Shown here piece after piece: positions 25,806-33,611 of a stretch of 64,000 nt of DNA. Origin of the DNA: G965215145 sp965215145 (GTDB lineage Bacteria > Bacteroidota > Rhodothermia > Rhodothermales > JANQRZ01); assembly GCA_965215145.1 (NCBI GenBank), contig OZ244038.1, positions 124,001 to 188,000 on the forward strand, read 5' to 3'. How positions within the stretch are numbered: the stretch's first letter is position 1; each line of letters opens with the position of its first letter. The position numbers and the translations under genes were made by a program. The notes under the pieces are model-generated. The model was not told the origin of the DNA. It did no database searches and saw only the letters and a program-made list of their open reading frames with translations.

Positions 25806-25824
25806 TGACACCAAAGTGGCATCA
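25806..25824 (-). promoter_or_regulatory. Imperfect palindrome upstream of WYL regulator
   Basis: TGACACCAAAGTGGCATCA follows TGA-N2-CCA-N3-TGG-N2-TCA (13 of 19 positions symmetric) and lies 18-36 bases upstream of the regulator's start codon, a suitable place for autoregulation. Confidence 0.35.
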
Positions 25825-25862
25825 CACCAACGCCTATTACTGCCTCGGGTTGCTCCTGTCCG

Positions 25863-26528
25863 CTACGTTTGCTTCCAGCCGACGTGAACGAGTCGCTTGT
25901 TGAGGCCATGATGGCTACTCGGCAATGGGAGGTCTTCGACGACGGTGTGCGGGAACGTGTGCATCAGCGTGATCTTCTCCTCGTCTAGGTCTCCGCCCTT
26001 CAAGGCGATCAGACCCGAGGCCCACCCCTCCTCCCCCAGCGTGTCGTTCGGAGCTAGGACTCGCTCTGTCCACCGCCACAGTTCTGCGAGAGGAGCAGTG
26101 GCTCTCGAGACGGCATATCCGGCCTCGCCGTCCCATCCCTCCGCCCTACCATGCCAAGCGCTGACGTTCTCAAGACCGAGCTCGCGTATCATGTCCCTAA
26201 CGGCTCGGACCTTCTTGCCGACGCTATCGACTAGCACGAATTCTACCTCAGGAAACGCCACAGCAAGCGGGAGACCGGGAAATCCGCCCCCAGTGCCCCA
26301 GTCGACCACCCTGGTTCCGCTTTTGAACGGGCGGACCGCTATGCAAAGGCTGTGGAGCACGTGGCGCCTCCAGAAATCTTTGGTGCTCGCTTGGGAGTAA
26401 AGGTTGAGACGCCGGTTCCAGACGAGGGCCCGCTGCATAAGGAGCTCTAGCTTCTCCCGCTGCTGCTCGTTAAGCGCTGCGGTCGGATCAGACAGTCTCA
26501 CGGCTTCCCATTGTTTCATGTGAAACAC
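25863..26528 (-). CDS. rsmG: 16S rRNA (guanine-527-N7)-methyltransferase RsmG
   Basis: A 221-residue methyltransferase. SAM motif I is RVVDWGTGGGFPGLPLAV; LVDSVGKKVRAVRDMIRELG and VSRATAPLAEL follow as in RsmG/GidB, which methylates G527 of 16S rRNA. The first part (EKLELLMQRALVWNRRLNLYSQ) is typical. Starts GTG 26528 or ATG 26519 both overlap the 3' end of mnmG; the start region itself lies within a parS-like palindrome. The rsmG-mnmG pairing is conserved near bacterial origins. No parA/parB follows here; the WYL gene does. Confidence 0.95.
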   Translation of the reverse strand: MFHMKQWEAVRLSDPTAALNEQQREKLELLMQRALVWNRRLNLYSQASTKDFWRRHVLHSLCIAVRPFKSGTRVVDWGTGGGFPGLPLAVAFPEVEFVLVDSVGKKVRAVRDMIRELGLENVSAWHGRAEGWDGEAGYAVSRATAPLAELWRWTERVLAPNDTLGEEGWASGLIALKGGDLDEEKITLMHTFPHTVVEDLPLPSSHHGLNKRLVHVGWKQT

Positions 26529-28431
26529 CGCGCTGCCCGTCCGCTCCCCCTGGGAGTCGGCGACCTCGAAGCAGCACCATCAAGGCCGCTATGTCAGCAG
26601 GGCTCACCCCGCTGATCCTACTCGCCTGACCGAGGGTCTGAGGCCGAATACGCTCCAGCTTCTGTCGTGCCTCCGTTGAGAGTGAAGTCAGGCGGCGGTA
26701 GGCTAGGTCCTCGGGAAGGACCTCGTTCTCCACCCGCTCCATCCTCCGAACCGCCTGGTGCTCGCGCTCAATGTAGCCAGCGTACTTGAGTTCGGTCTCT
26801 ACCGTCGCTGCCGTCTCTTCCATACCAGGAGACTCTACCACCACGTCCGAGGCCCCCGCCGCCTCCAGAAGTGATCGGAGCTTCACCTCCGGGCGAGCTA
26901 TGAGCTTCGCAAGCCGTGACGGATGGGAGATGGGGGCCGTGCCGATCCGGCGGAGGTAAGGATTCACGCGCTCAGGCTCTACCGCCCGCTCCTCGAGCCC
27001 AGATCGGGTTGCTGCTACGGCATCCCATCGGGCTTCCATCCGACGTAGCCGCTGGAAGGAGGCGAGCCCGATCTGATACCCCAAGGGAGTGAGCCGTGAG
27101 TCGGCGTTGTCTTGGCGGAGTAGTAGACGGTGCTCTGCTCTGGAGGTGAACATCCGATACGGCTCCTCCGTCCCCTTCGCGACCAAGTCATCAATCAGGA
27201 CTCCGATGTACGCCTGGGAGCGAGGCAGAACCACAGCGGCTTCCCCCCGCAGCTGCCGGGCGGCATTAACCCCGGCGATCAGGCCCTGTGCAGCCGCCTC
27301 CTCGTACCCCGTCGTGCCGTTGATCTGGCCTGCGAAGAAGAGCCCGCTTACCCGCTTGGTCTCGAGCGAGTACCGAAGCTGGTAGGGGGGGAAGTAGTCG
27401 TACTCGATGGCGTAGCCAGGCCGAAGGAGGTGACACCGTTCGAGCCCTGACACGTGCCGAAGGGCTGTCAGCTGGACGTCCTCGGGCAGCGAGGTCGAGA
27501 AACCGTTGACGTAAACCTCGTAGGTGTTCCTGCCTTCGGGTTCGAGAAAGAGCTGGTGGCTGTCCTTGCCGGCAAACCGCTCTAGCTTGTCTTCGATGGA
27601 TGGGCAATAGCGCGGCCCGACGCCTTTAATGCGTCCTTTGAACATCGGGCTGCGGCTAAAGCCAGTCCGGAGGAGACGATGCACTCCGGGGTTGGTAGAG
27701 GTCAGCCAACATGGGAGCTGCTGCTGCGGGAGAGCGTCTGTGAGGAAGGAGAAGGGGCTCGGGTGCTCGTCGCCGGGTTGCTCCTCCAGCTGGTCGTAGT
27801 CAATGGTCCGGCCGTCGATGCGAGGCGGTGTCCCCGTCTTGAGTCGGCCTGCCTCGAAACCCAGCCGCACCAGTGAGGCGGTGATCCCCGAGGCGGCACG
27901 CTCGCCGGCTCGCCCACCACCAAACTGCTGCTCACCGAGGTGAATGGTGCCGTTCAAGAAGGTGCCGTTCGTCAGCACCACCGCCGCGGCGTGGAAGACT
28001 CGCCCCGTCTGCGTCTGGATACCAGTTACAGCGCCATCCTCGGTGAGCACCTCCACCGCCATGTCCTGACGCAAGTACAAATCGGGTAGGGACTCAAGCT
28101 CCTCGCGCACCGCCGCTGCGTAGGCGACCCGATCACTCTGCGCCCGTGGGCTCCACACCGCCGGCCCCTTGCTGCGGTTGAGCATGCGGAACTGGACGGC
28201 GGTTCGATCTGTGACGCGCCCCATCAATCCTCCGAGCGCATCGATCTCGCGGACGAGTTGCCCCTTTCCTACCCCGCCGATGGCCGGATTACATGACATC
28301 CGCCCGGCGGCCTCGAGGTTCATCGTGACGAGTAGGGTGTGGGCTCCCATCCGAGCCGCAGCGTGGGCAGCCTCAGCGCCAGCGTGCCCAGCACCGACTA
28401 CGATCACGTCAAATCGATCAATTTCGCCCAT
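26488..28431 (-). CDS. mnmG: tRNA uridine-5-carboxymethylaminomethyl modification enzyme MnmG (GidA)
   Basis: A 647-residue FAD protein. The N-terminus has the dinucleotide fold DVIVVGAGHAGAEAAHAAARMG, then SCNPAIGGVGKGQLVREIDALGG, the GidA signatures GPRYCPSIEDKLERF and NGFSTSLPEDVQ, GLFFAGQINGTTGYEEAAAQG, and the C-terminal helical domain (EARQKLERIRPQTLGQASRISGVSPADI). With MnmE it installs the cmnm5 group on wobble uridine 34 of several tRNAs, using glycine and methylene-THF. Same strand as mnmE, 72 bases downstream. Ends inside rsmG. Confidence 0.97.
   Translation of the reverse strand: MGEIDRFDVIVVGAGHAGAEAAHAAARMGAHTLLVTMNLEAAGRMSCNPAIGGVGKGQLVREIDALGGLMGRVTDRTAVQFRMLNRSKGPAVWSPRAQSDRVAYAAAVREELESLPDLYLRQDMAVEVLTEDGAVTGIQTQTGRVFHAAAVVLTNGTFLNGTIHLGEQQFGGGRAGERAASGITASLVRLGFEAGRLKTGTPPRIDGRTIDYDQLEEQPGDEHPSPFSFLTDALPQQQLPCWLTSTNPGVHRLLRTGFSRSPMFKGRIKGVGPRYCPSIEDKLERFAGKDSHQLFLEPEGRNTYEVYVNGFSTSLPEDVQLTALRHVSGLERCHLLRPGYAIEYDYFPPYQLRYSLETKRVSGLFFAGQINGTTGYEEAAAQGLIAGVNAARQLRGEAAVVLPRSQAYIGVLIDDLVAKGTEEPYRMFTSRAEHRLLLRQDNADSRLTPLGYQIGLASFQRLRRMEARWDAVAATRSGLEERAVEPERVNPYLRRIGTAPISHPSRLAKLIARPEVKLRSLLEAAGASDVVVESPGMEETAATVETELKYAGYIEREHQAVRRMERVENEVLPEDLAYRRLTSLSTEARQKLERIRPQTLGQASRISGVSPADIAALMVLLRGRRLPGGADGQRGVSHETMGSRETV
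26512..26527. promoter_or_regulatory. parS: parS-like 16-bp site
   Basis: TGTTTCATGTGAAACA matches the widespread ParB-binding site TGTTTCACGTGAAACA at 15 of 16 positions. It sits in the overlap of mnmG and rsmG, about 20 kb from dnaA, within the origin-proximal region where parS sites cluster in other bacteria. Confidence 0.6.
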
Positions 28432-28473
28432 AACGCCTCAGGATAAACTTCGAGTGGGTTGGGTTAAAACCTA

Positions 28474-28487
28474 ACTTCTTAAGAAGT
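28474..28487. promoter_or_regulatory. Perfect 14-bp palindrome in mnmE-mnmG spacer
   Basis: ACTTCTTAAGAAGT is perfectly self-complementary and lies in the AT-rich spacer upstream of mnmG (start 43 bases away). It could be an operator or part of a weak terminator for mnmE. Confidence 0.35.
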
Positions 28488-28503
28488 GACTACGGAGGCC
28501 GCC

Positions 28504-29958
28504 TCACTTACCGATACAGAACCGCGCGAAGATGGCCCCGAGCACGTCGTCTCTGGTCACCTCCCCCGTCACCCCCCCGAGCTCGTCCAACGCAAGGCGG
28601 AGGTCGTGTGCCACCACGTCCGGCGAACTCCGCTTCGCCAATGAGGCTCTAGAGGCGGATAAGGCACGGCGAGCGTGACTGAGGTGCTGATAGTGACGCT
28701 GGTTGAGAACAATCAAGGAGGCGGAGGCATCGGCTGCCTTTTCGAAGACGACGGAAGCAAGCCGGACACGCAGAGGGTTCAAAAGCTCGGGGGCGACGGT
28801 AGCGTCACGAGCAGAGAGTGGTAGATAGGCGGCAGCCGAGGTGACTGCTTCGGAGTCGGGTGAAGCCAGGTCCGCCTTATTACCGATAAGGAGGAGAGGG
28901 ACGCTGGAGGGCTGCGCTCCGCTGAGCTCCGCATCATCTTGTTTCACGGTGAAACAGGCTGGAGGGGGGCTCGGCGAGGCGAAACGTCTCAGCCACTCTC
29001 GCTCGTCGGGGTAAAGCCCGGCTTGCAAGTCGAAGACGTAGAGTAGCAGATCGGCGTGGGTGGCGGCGTGGGTGGCGCGGCGGACGCCCTCGGCCTCGAT
29101 CTCGTCCTCTGCCTCGCGCAGCCCGGCCGTGTCGACGAAGCGGAAGGCGACCCCCGCGATCTCAACCTCCGCTTCGATCTCATCGCGGGTCGTCCCCGGC
29201 GTACCACTGACGATGGCGCGGTCGTACCCGACGAGCGCGTTCAGGAGCGTGCTCTTACCCGCGTTGGGGCGCCCCGCGATCACCACCCGCACGCCGTCGC
29301 GGACGAATGCACCGAGGCGGTAGGAACCGAGGAGCCGGTCGAGCAAAGCCTCTGCGCGGTCGATGGCTTCCAGAAGCTGCGTACGGTCGGCGAACTCGAC
29401 ATCTTCCTCGGTGAAATCGAGTTCCAGCTCCACCAGCGCGCAGAGGCCGAGAAGCTCCTCGCGGATTTCGGAGAGCGCGGCCGAATAGCGGCCTTCGAGA
29501 TGGCCGAGCGCGACGCGGTGCGCGAGCGTGCTCTTCGCGTGGATCAGCTCGGCGACGGCCTCGGCCTGGGCGAGGTCGAGCTTACCGTTGAGGAACGCGC
29601 GCTCGGTGAACTCGCCGGGGCGGGCGAGGCGGGCGCCACCGTCGAGCAGCGCGCGGAGGACGAGCTGTGGCGCCACGTCGCCGCCGTGGCACGAGACCTC
29701 GACCACGTCCTCCCCCGTCGCGCTGCGCGGCGCGCGGAACACCGTCGCCACAACCTGATCGAGCCGTACCCCCTCCCCCGACTCGAAGTAGCCGACGTGC
29801 GCGGTGTGGCTCTCTGCGCCCGCGAGGTCGCAGCCCGGCAGGCATCGGTCTGCGATCACGACGGCTTCAGGCCCGGAGAGGCGGACGATGGCGAGCGCCG
29901 CCTGCCCCCGCGCCGTGGCGATCGCTGCGATGGTGTCTGTGTCCGGGAGGACCTGCAT
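28504..29958 (-). CDS. mnmE: tRNA modification GTPase MnmE (TrmE)
   Basis: A 484-residue GTPase that works with MnmG on wobble uridines. It begins with the formyl-THF-binding domain (DTIAAIATARGQAALAIVRLSG, VEVSCHGGD, RPGEFTERAFLNGKLDLAQAEAV). The G domain has G1 GRPNAGKSTLLNAL, G2 TTRDEIE, G3 DTAGLREAEDEIE and G4 IGNKADL. The C-terminus is the catalytic CxGK motif (FCIGK). Two 15/17-bp parS-like palindromes lie within or next to the gene. Gene order rpmH-rnpA-yidC-mnmE-mnmG-rsmG is the classical origin-side arrangement. Confidence 0.97.
   Translation of the reverse strand: MQVLPDTDTIAAIATARGQAALAIVRLSGPEAVVIADRCLPGCDLAGAESHTAHVGYFESGEGVRLDQVVATVFRAPRSATGEDVVEVSCHGGDVAPQLVLRALLDGGARLARPGEFTERAFLNGKLDLAQAEAVAELIHAKSTLAHRVALGHLEGRYSAALSEIREELLGLCALVELELDFTEEDVEFADRTQLLEAIDRAEALLDRLLGSYRLGAFVRDGVRVVIAGRPNAGKSTLLNALVGYDRAIVSGTPGTTRDEIEAEVEIAGVAFRFVDTAGLREAEDEIEAEGVRRATHAATHADLLLYVFDLQAGLYPDEREWLRRFASPSPPPACFTVKQDDAELSGAQPSSVPLLLIGNKADLASPDSEAVTSAAAYLPLSARDATVAPELLNPLRVRLASVVFEKAADASASLIVLNQRHYQHLSHARRALSASRASLAKRSSPDVVAHDLRLALDELGGVTGEVTRDDVLGAIFARFCIGK
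28940..28956. promoter_or_regulatory. parS-like palindrome inside mnmE
   Basis: TGTTTCACGGTGAAACA has perfect 8-base arms around one central G, that is parS with one extra central base. It is inside the mnmE coding region. Confidence 0.4.
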
Positions 29959-29982
29959 GGCGGGGCGTCTAGCTCCGGGTCG

Positions 29983-29997
29983 GTTTCACGGTGAAAC
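29983..29997. promoter_or_regulatory. parS-like palindrome upstream of mnmE
   Basis: GTTTCACGGTGAAAC repeats the mnmE-internal site (one central G), 25 bases before the mnmE start codon. Confidence 0.4.
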
Positions 29998-30052
29998 AAA
30001 GAGGGCGCCCCCGACCGGTGGGGACGCCCTCGAAGGTGCGGACGGAGGGGTA

Positions 30053-31879
30053 CTACGGCCGCGCCTTCTTCGGGCGGCGCGGTTTCTTACCCTTTGCCTG
30101 CCCGTTCCGGCCGTTCGTTCGTGCGCGCCCATTCTTACCGGCGGCGCGCCCCCTCTTCCCCTGCTGCTGCTTCTCCTCCTCCACCTGCTCGTGGACCTCC
30201 TTGTTGATCAGCTTCTGCTGGACGATGGTGAGGAGGTTGAAGACGAGGTAGTAGAGGCTGAGCCCGGAGGCGAGCCGGTTGAAGATGACGAAGAGGACGA
30301 TCGGGAGGACGTACTGGAAGATCTTGGCCTGCGCCCCGCCCGCGGCCGAGGGCGGCATCGCGACCTGCATCTGCACCATCATCACCAGCCCCATCAGCAG
30401 CGTGAAGCCCGCCACGAAGTCGCCGTAGAGCGGGATCGAGAACGGGAGCTGGAGGATGGGGTCCGGGGCCGAGAGGTCCTGCGCCCACAGGAAGCTCTCC
30501 TGGCGGATGACGATCGAGTTCTGGAAGTACCGCCACAGCGCGATGATGATGGGGTACTGCAAGAGCATCGGGACGCAGCCCGCCAGCGGGTTCACGCCCG
30601 TCTCGCGGTAGACCCGCATCATCGCCTCCTGCTGCTTCTGCGGGTCGTCGCCGTACTTCTCCTTGACGGCCTCCAGCTTCGGCTGGAGCTCCCGCATCCG
30701 CGCGGTGTTCTTGTACGACGCCTTCGTCAGCGGGTACAGCGCCAGCTTGATGAGGATGCCGAAGAGGATGATGACGAGGCCGTAGTTCGGCAGGAACGAG
30801 CCGAGCAGCCGGAACAGCGGCGCGATCACGAACTCGGCGATGGGCCGGGTGATGAACCCGCCGAAGCCGTAGTCCACGATGTCGTAGATGCCGGCGGCGT
30901 AGCGCTCGATCCGCTCGAGCTCCAGCGGGCCGAGGTAGAGCAGGAAGGCGTCGGTCTCGCCGCGCGGGCGCGGCATCGCCAGCCGGATCGAGAAGTCCTC
31001 CTCGAACTCCGCCTCGCCGGCCTCCCCGATCCGCTCGCCCTCCAGCTCCGCGCCCTCCGTCGGCGACTGCGGCAGGAGGACGACGGCGAAATACTTGTTC
31101 TTGACCGCCACCCACTCGACGCTGCCCGTCAGCCGCTCGGCGCCGGATGTCTCCTTTAGCAGCGTCACCTTCTCGATCTCGCCGCCGCTGCGGGCGAAGG
31201 CGCCGGACGCGGGGAACTCGTCCTTCGCGCTCGCCTCGGCGAAGGGGACGTCGCCGTCCCACACCAGCTCGTAGCCGCCGGAGGCGCTGAGGAGGTCCGC
31301 CCCCTCCTGCTCGATGCGGAAGCCGACCTCGTAACGGTCGGGGGCGAACGTGTAGACGTAGCGCAGCACGCCCTCCTCGATGGGCGCCTCGAAGACCAGC
31401 TCGCGCGGCTCGTCCGCCACGGCGAGGCGGTCCCCCTCGAAGGGCGTGCGGAAGTAGAGCGAGCGGGTGTCGACGAAGCTCCCCTGCGGCGGGGTGAACC
31501 CGAGCCCGAGCGCGCCGTCCGGCTCCGAGATCAGCTCGACCGGCTGCCCCTCCTCGCTCGACACCGCGTACTCGGCGAGCTGAAACGAGGTGAGCGTGCC
31601 GCCGCGGGTGGAGAAGGCCGCGCGGTAGAGCCCGTTCTCGACGGTGATCGTTCGGGCCTCGCCGGTGGCGACGGCCGCGAACGCCGAGTCCGTCGGGACC
31701 ATCCGCTCGACGGCCGGGGACTCGAACGCCGGCTCCTCCTGGACCACCTCGGGGGCCGTTTCCCCCTCTGCCTCGACGGGCGGCTGCGGCTGGAAGAAGA
31801 GCAGCCACGCACCCATGATGAGGGTGATCAGGAAGATCCCCGTGAGGGTACTGCGGTCGAGTTGGGGATCCTGATTCAC
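30053..31879 (-). CDS. yidC: Membrane protein insertase YidC
   Basis: A 608-residue insertase. An N-terminal membrane segment (LTGIFLITLIMGAWLLFF) is followed by a long periplasmic domain (about residues 60-350). The conserved five-helix core comes next (GLVIILFGILIKLALYPLTKASYKNTARMRELQPKLEAVK, NPLAGCVPMLLQYPIIIALWRYF, FTLLMGLVMMVQMQV, LSLYYLVFNLLTIVQQ). The conserved basic residue of the hydrophilic groove is in LALYPLTKASYK. The C-terminal tail is very basic (RGRAAGKNGRARTNGRNG), as in species lacking other ribosome tethers. It inserts proteins with or without SecYEG. Downstream of rnpA in the origin block; no yidD gene is found between them. Confidence 0.96.
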   Translation of the reverse strand: MNQDPQLDRSTLTGIFLITLIMGAWLLFFQPQPPVEAEGETAPEVVQEEPAFESPAVERMVPTDSAFAAVATGEARTITVENGLYRAAFSTRGGTLTSFQLAEYAVSSEEGQPVELISEPDGALGLGFTPPQGSFVDTRSLYFRTPFEGDRLAVADEPRELVFEAPIEEGVLRYVYTFAPDRYEVGFRIEQEGADLLSASGGYELVWDGDVPFAEASAKDEFPASGAFARSGGEIEKVTLLKETSGAERLTGSVEWVAVKNKYFAVVLLPQSPTEGAELEGERIGEAGEAEFEEDFSIRLAMPRPRGETDAFLLYLGPLELERIERYAAGIYDIVDYGFGGFITRPIAEFVIAPLFRLLGSFLPNYGLVIILFGILIKLALYPLTKASYKNTARMRELQPKLEAVKEKYGDDPQKQQEAMMRVYRETGVNPLAGCVPMLLQYPIIIALWRYFQNSIVIRQESFLWAQDLSAPDPILQLPFSIPLYGDFVAGFTLLMGLVMMVQMQVAMPPSAAGGAQAKIFQYVLPIVLFVIFNRLASGLSLYYLVFNLLTIVQQKLINKEVHEQVEEEKQQQGKRGRAAGKNGRARTNGRNGQAKGKKPRRPKKARP

Positions 31880-31914
31880 AAGGTGGAGGCTGGACGGCCG
31901 GCGGTACGGAGCGG

Positions 31915-32370
31915 CTAGGCGGCTGTTCCGTCAGCGGGGGGAAGATCGGGTGGATGCGGTAGGGCCTCGGCGACGCGGCGGAGGGCTTCGGGCATCGTTC
32001 GGCGGACGGTGGCCTCAGCCCGTTCCGGGCGCCCCCGGTACAGCACCATCAACGTGAGAACGCCGGGTCGCCCGTCGAGGGCATCTTCGAGCGCATGGCG
32101 ATGCGCCCGGTAGACCTCGCGCATGACCCGCTTGAGCCGGTTGCGTCGGGGCTTCGATCCGATCGCCCGGCCAACGGCGAAGCCAATCTGCACCGGCGTC
32201 TCCCAGCCGACCTCCTCGCGCGCCGCGATCCGGTACCGTACGGTCACCGGTCCGACCCGAACCGCGTGCACGTCGTCACGGCCGCGGTCGAAGAGGGGGC
32301 GGATGAGGCGCTGCCGCTTGAGCCGGTGGGAGGCCGGGAAGGTGGCGCGGCGACGCGGCTCCTTAGGCAC
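31915..32370 (-). CDS. rnpA: Ribonuclease P protein component RnpA
   Basis: A 151-residue basic protein; it binds RNase P RNA and helps tRNA 5' maturation. The N-terminus (FPASHRLKRQRLIRPLFDRG) and the RNR signature (KPRRNRLKRVMREVYRAHRHAL) are clear. Longer than the usual ~120 residues through a C-terminal extension (EALPHPPDLPPADGTAA). Begins 20 bases downstream of the rpmH stop, so the two are co-transcribed as in most bacteria. Confidence 0.94.
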   Translation of the reverse strand: MPKEPRRRATFPASHRLKRQRLIRPLFDRGRDDVHAVRVGPVTVRYRIAAREEVGWETPVQIGFAVGRAIGSKPRRNRLKRVMREVYRAHRHALEDALDGRPGVLTLMVLYRGRPERAEATVRRTMPEALRRVAEALPHPPDLPPADGTAA

Positions 32371-32389
32371 GGCGACCAGCGCGACGCCG

Positions 32390-32545
32390 CTACTTGCTCG
32401 CCCGGCTGTCGGCGACGGTGAGGCGCTTGCGGCCCTTCGCCCGGCGGCGGGCCAGCACCTTGCGCCCGCCTTTAGAGCACATCCGGGAACGGAACCCGTG
32501 CTTGTTGGCGCGCTTGCGGCGGCTGGGCTGATAGGTCCTCTTCAT
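32390..32545 (-). CDS. rpmH: 50S ribosomal protein L34
   Basis: A 51-residue highly basic protein: MKRTYQPSRRKRANKHGFRSRM, then KGGRKVLARRRAKGRKRL, the L34 pattern, with Cys in the middle (RMCSKGG) and a short unconserved tail (TVADSRASK). First gene of the rpmH-rnpA-yidC-mnmE block. Confidence 0.97.
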   Translation of the reverse strand: MKRTYQPSRRKRANKHGFRSRMCSKGGRKVLARRRAKGRKRLTVADSRASK

Positions 32546-32618
32546 GACGGGTCGGCGGCTCGAAGGGTGGGGACGGAGGCGAAAAATACGAAGGCATCGG
32601 GGAGCCCTCCGGGGCGTC

Positions 32619-32649
32619 TTGACATTCGCAGAGAATGCGATTAGCTTCG
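32619..32649 (+). promoter_or_regulatory. Promoter for the tRNA-Gly/tRNA-Val genes
   Basis: TTG at 32619-32621 (as TTGACA) and TAGCTTCG at 32642-32649, 20 bases apart, fit the Bacteroidota promoter TTG-N19/20-TAnnTTTG. The predicted start is a few bases before the tRNA-Gly 5' end. Confidence 0.6.
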
Positions 32650-32659
32650 GGGTTCCGAG

Positions 32660-32732
32660 GCGGGAATAGCTCAGTTGGTAGAGCATCAGCTTCCCAAGCT
32701 GAGGGTCGCGGGTTCGAGTCCCGTTTCCCGCT
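32660..32732 (+). tRNA. tRNA-Gly (anticodon CCC)
   Basis: The acceptor stem GCGGGAA pairs with TTCCCGC; the D arm has AGCTCAGTTGGTAGAGC; anticodon stem TCAGC/GCTGA encloses TTCCCAA, giving CCC; the T arm has GGTTCGAGTCC. CCA is not encoded. Reads the glycine codon GGG. Confidence 0.95.
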
Positions 32733-32738
32733 CCGCGA

Positions 32739-32804
32739 GTTCTGGGTTTTGGGTCATGGGTTCTGAGTGGCGCCACTCACGACTCATCACTCAAGACCCA
32801 GAAC
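32739..32804. repeat. 66-bp imperfect inverted repeat between tRNA genes
   Basis: GTTCTGGGTTTTGGGTCATG and following bases fold back on CATCACTCAAGACCCAGAAC with a GGCGCC centre. The same word-like style recurs after rpsI, suggesting a dispersed family of intergenic hairpins. Confidence 0.65.
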
Positions 32805-32810
32805 CCTTTT

Positions 32811-32885
32811 GGGCGGTTAGCTCAGTTGGTTCAGAGCGGCTGGTTTACACCCAGTAGGTCGGGGGTTCGAATCCCTCACCGCCCA
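32811..32885 (+). tRNA. tRNA-Val (anticodon TAC)
   Basis: The acceptor stem GGGCGGT pairs with ACCGCCC, discriminator A; the anticodon stem GCTGG/CCAGT encloses TTTACAC, giving TAC; the T arm has GGTTCGAATCC. CCA is not encoded. Lies 78 bases after tRNA-Gly and is probably co-transcribed with it. Confidence 0.95.
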
Positions 32886-32950
32886 CGAGGACCGGCGGCG
32901 GGACATCCGGGCAGCGGGCGCTAAATTCAGCCCCCCCCTCCCCAGTCCCG

Positions 32951-33610
32951 ATGATCGCCAAGCTGCTCACGGAACTCGTCGGGACCCTCTTCCTCGTGCT
33001 CACCATCGGGCTGACGGTGCTCGGGGGGACGACGCTGGCGCCGCTCGCCATCGGGGCCGTGCTGACGGCGCTGGTCTACATGGGTGGGCCGGTCTCGGGC
33101 GCGCACTACAACCCCGCCGTCACCCTCGCCTTCTGGATGCGAGGCACGCTGCCTGCGCGGGAGATCGGGCCGTACATGGCGGTGCAGGTGGCCGGCGCGC
33201 TCGGGGGTGCGCTCGTGGTCTTCCTCGTGCTCGACGCCGCGCTGCTGGTGACGCCCGCGCCGGAGACGAGCGTCTTCGAGTTCTTCCTGCTGGAGACGCT
33301 GTTCACCTTCCTCCTCGTCCTCGTCATCCTCAACGTGGCGACGGCACCCGGCGCGGGGGGCAACGAGTATTACGGCCTCGCCATCGGCTTCGTCGTGCTC
33401 GGCGGCGCCTTCGCCGCGGGGCCGATCTCGGGTGGCGCCTTTAACCCCGCCGTCGCCCTCGGGCCGATCCTCGTGGACCTGCTGCTCGGGGACGGCGACT
33501 CGTTCGGCGGGCTGTGGATCTACCTCGCGGCGACGTTCCTCGGCGCCGTGCTCGCGGTGGGCGCCTTCCGGCTTCAGCACCCGGGCCTCCGCGCCGGACG
33601 GCCCGCGTAG
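32951..33610 (+). CDS. MIP-family aquaporin
   Basis: A 219-residue channel with six hydrophobic segments and the two NPA boxes of aquaporins, HYNPAVTLAF and GAFNPAVALGP. Residues around the boxes (no Asp after the second NPA) fit a water channel better than a glycerol facilitator. Stands alone, convergent with the M49-like peptidase. Confidence 0.9.
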   Translation: MIAKLLTELVGTLFLVLTIGLTVLGGTTLAPLAIGAVLTALVYMGGPVSGAHYNPAVTLAFWMRGTLPAREIGPYMAVQVAGALGGALVVFLVLDAALLVTPAPETSVFEFFLLETLFTFLLVLVILNVATAPGAGGNEYYGLAIGFVVLGGAFAAGPISGGAFNPAVALGPILVDLLLGDGDSFGGLWIYLAATFLGAVLAVGAFRLQHPGLRAGRPA

Positions 33611-33611
33611 C

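Noticed and set aside
31880..31914. A yidD gene expected between rnpA and yidC
   Set aside because: The gap is 35 bases; no room for the ~70-codon gene.
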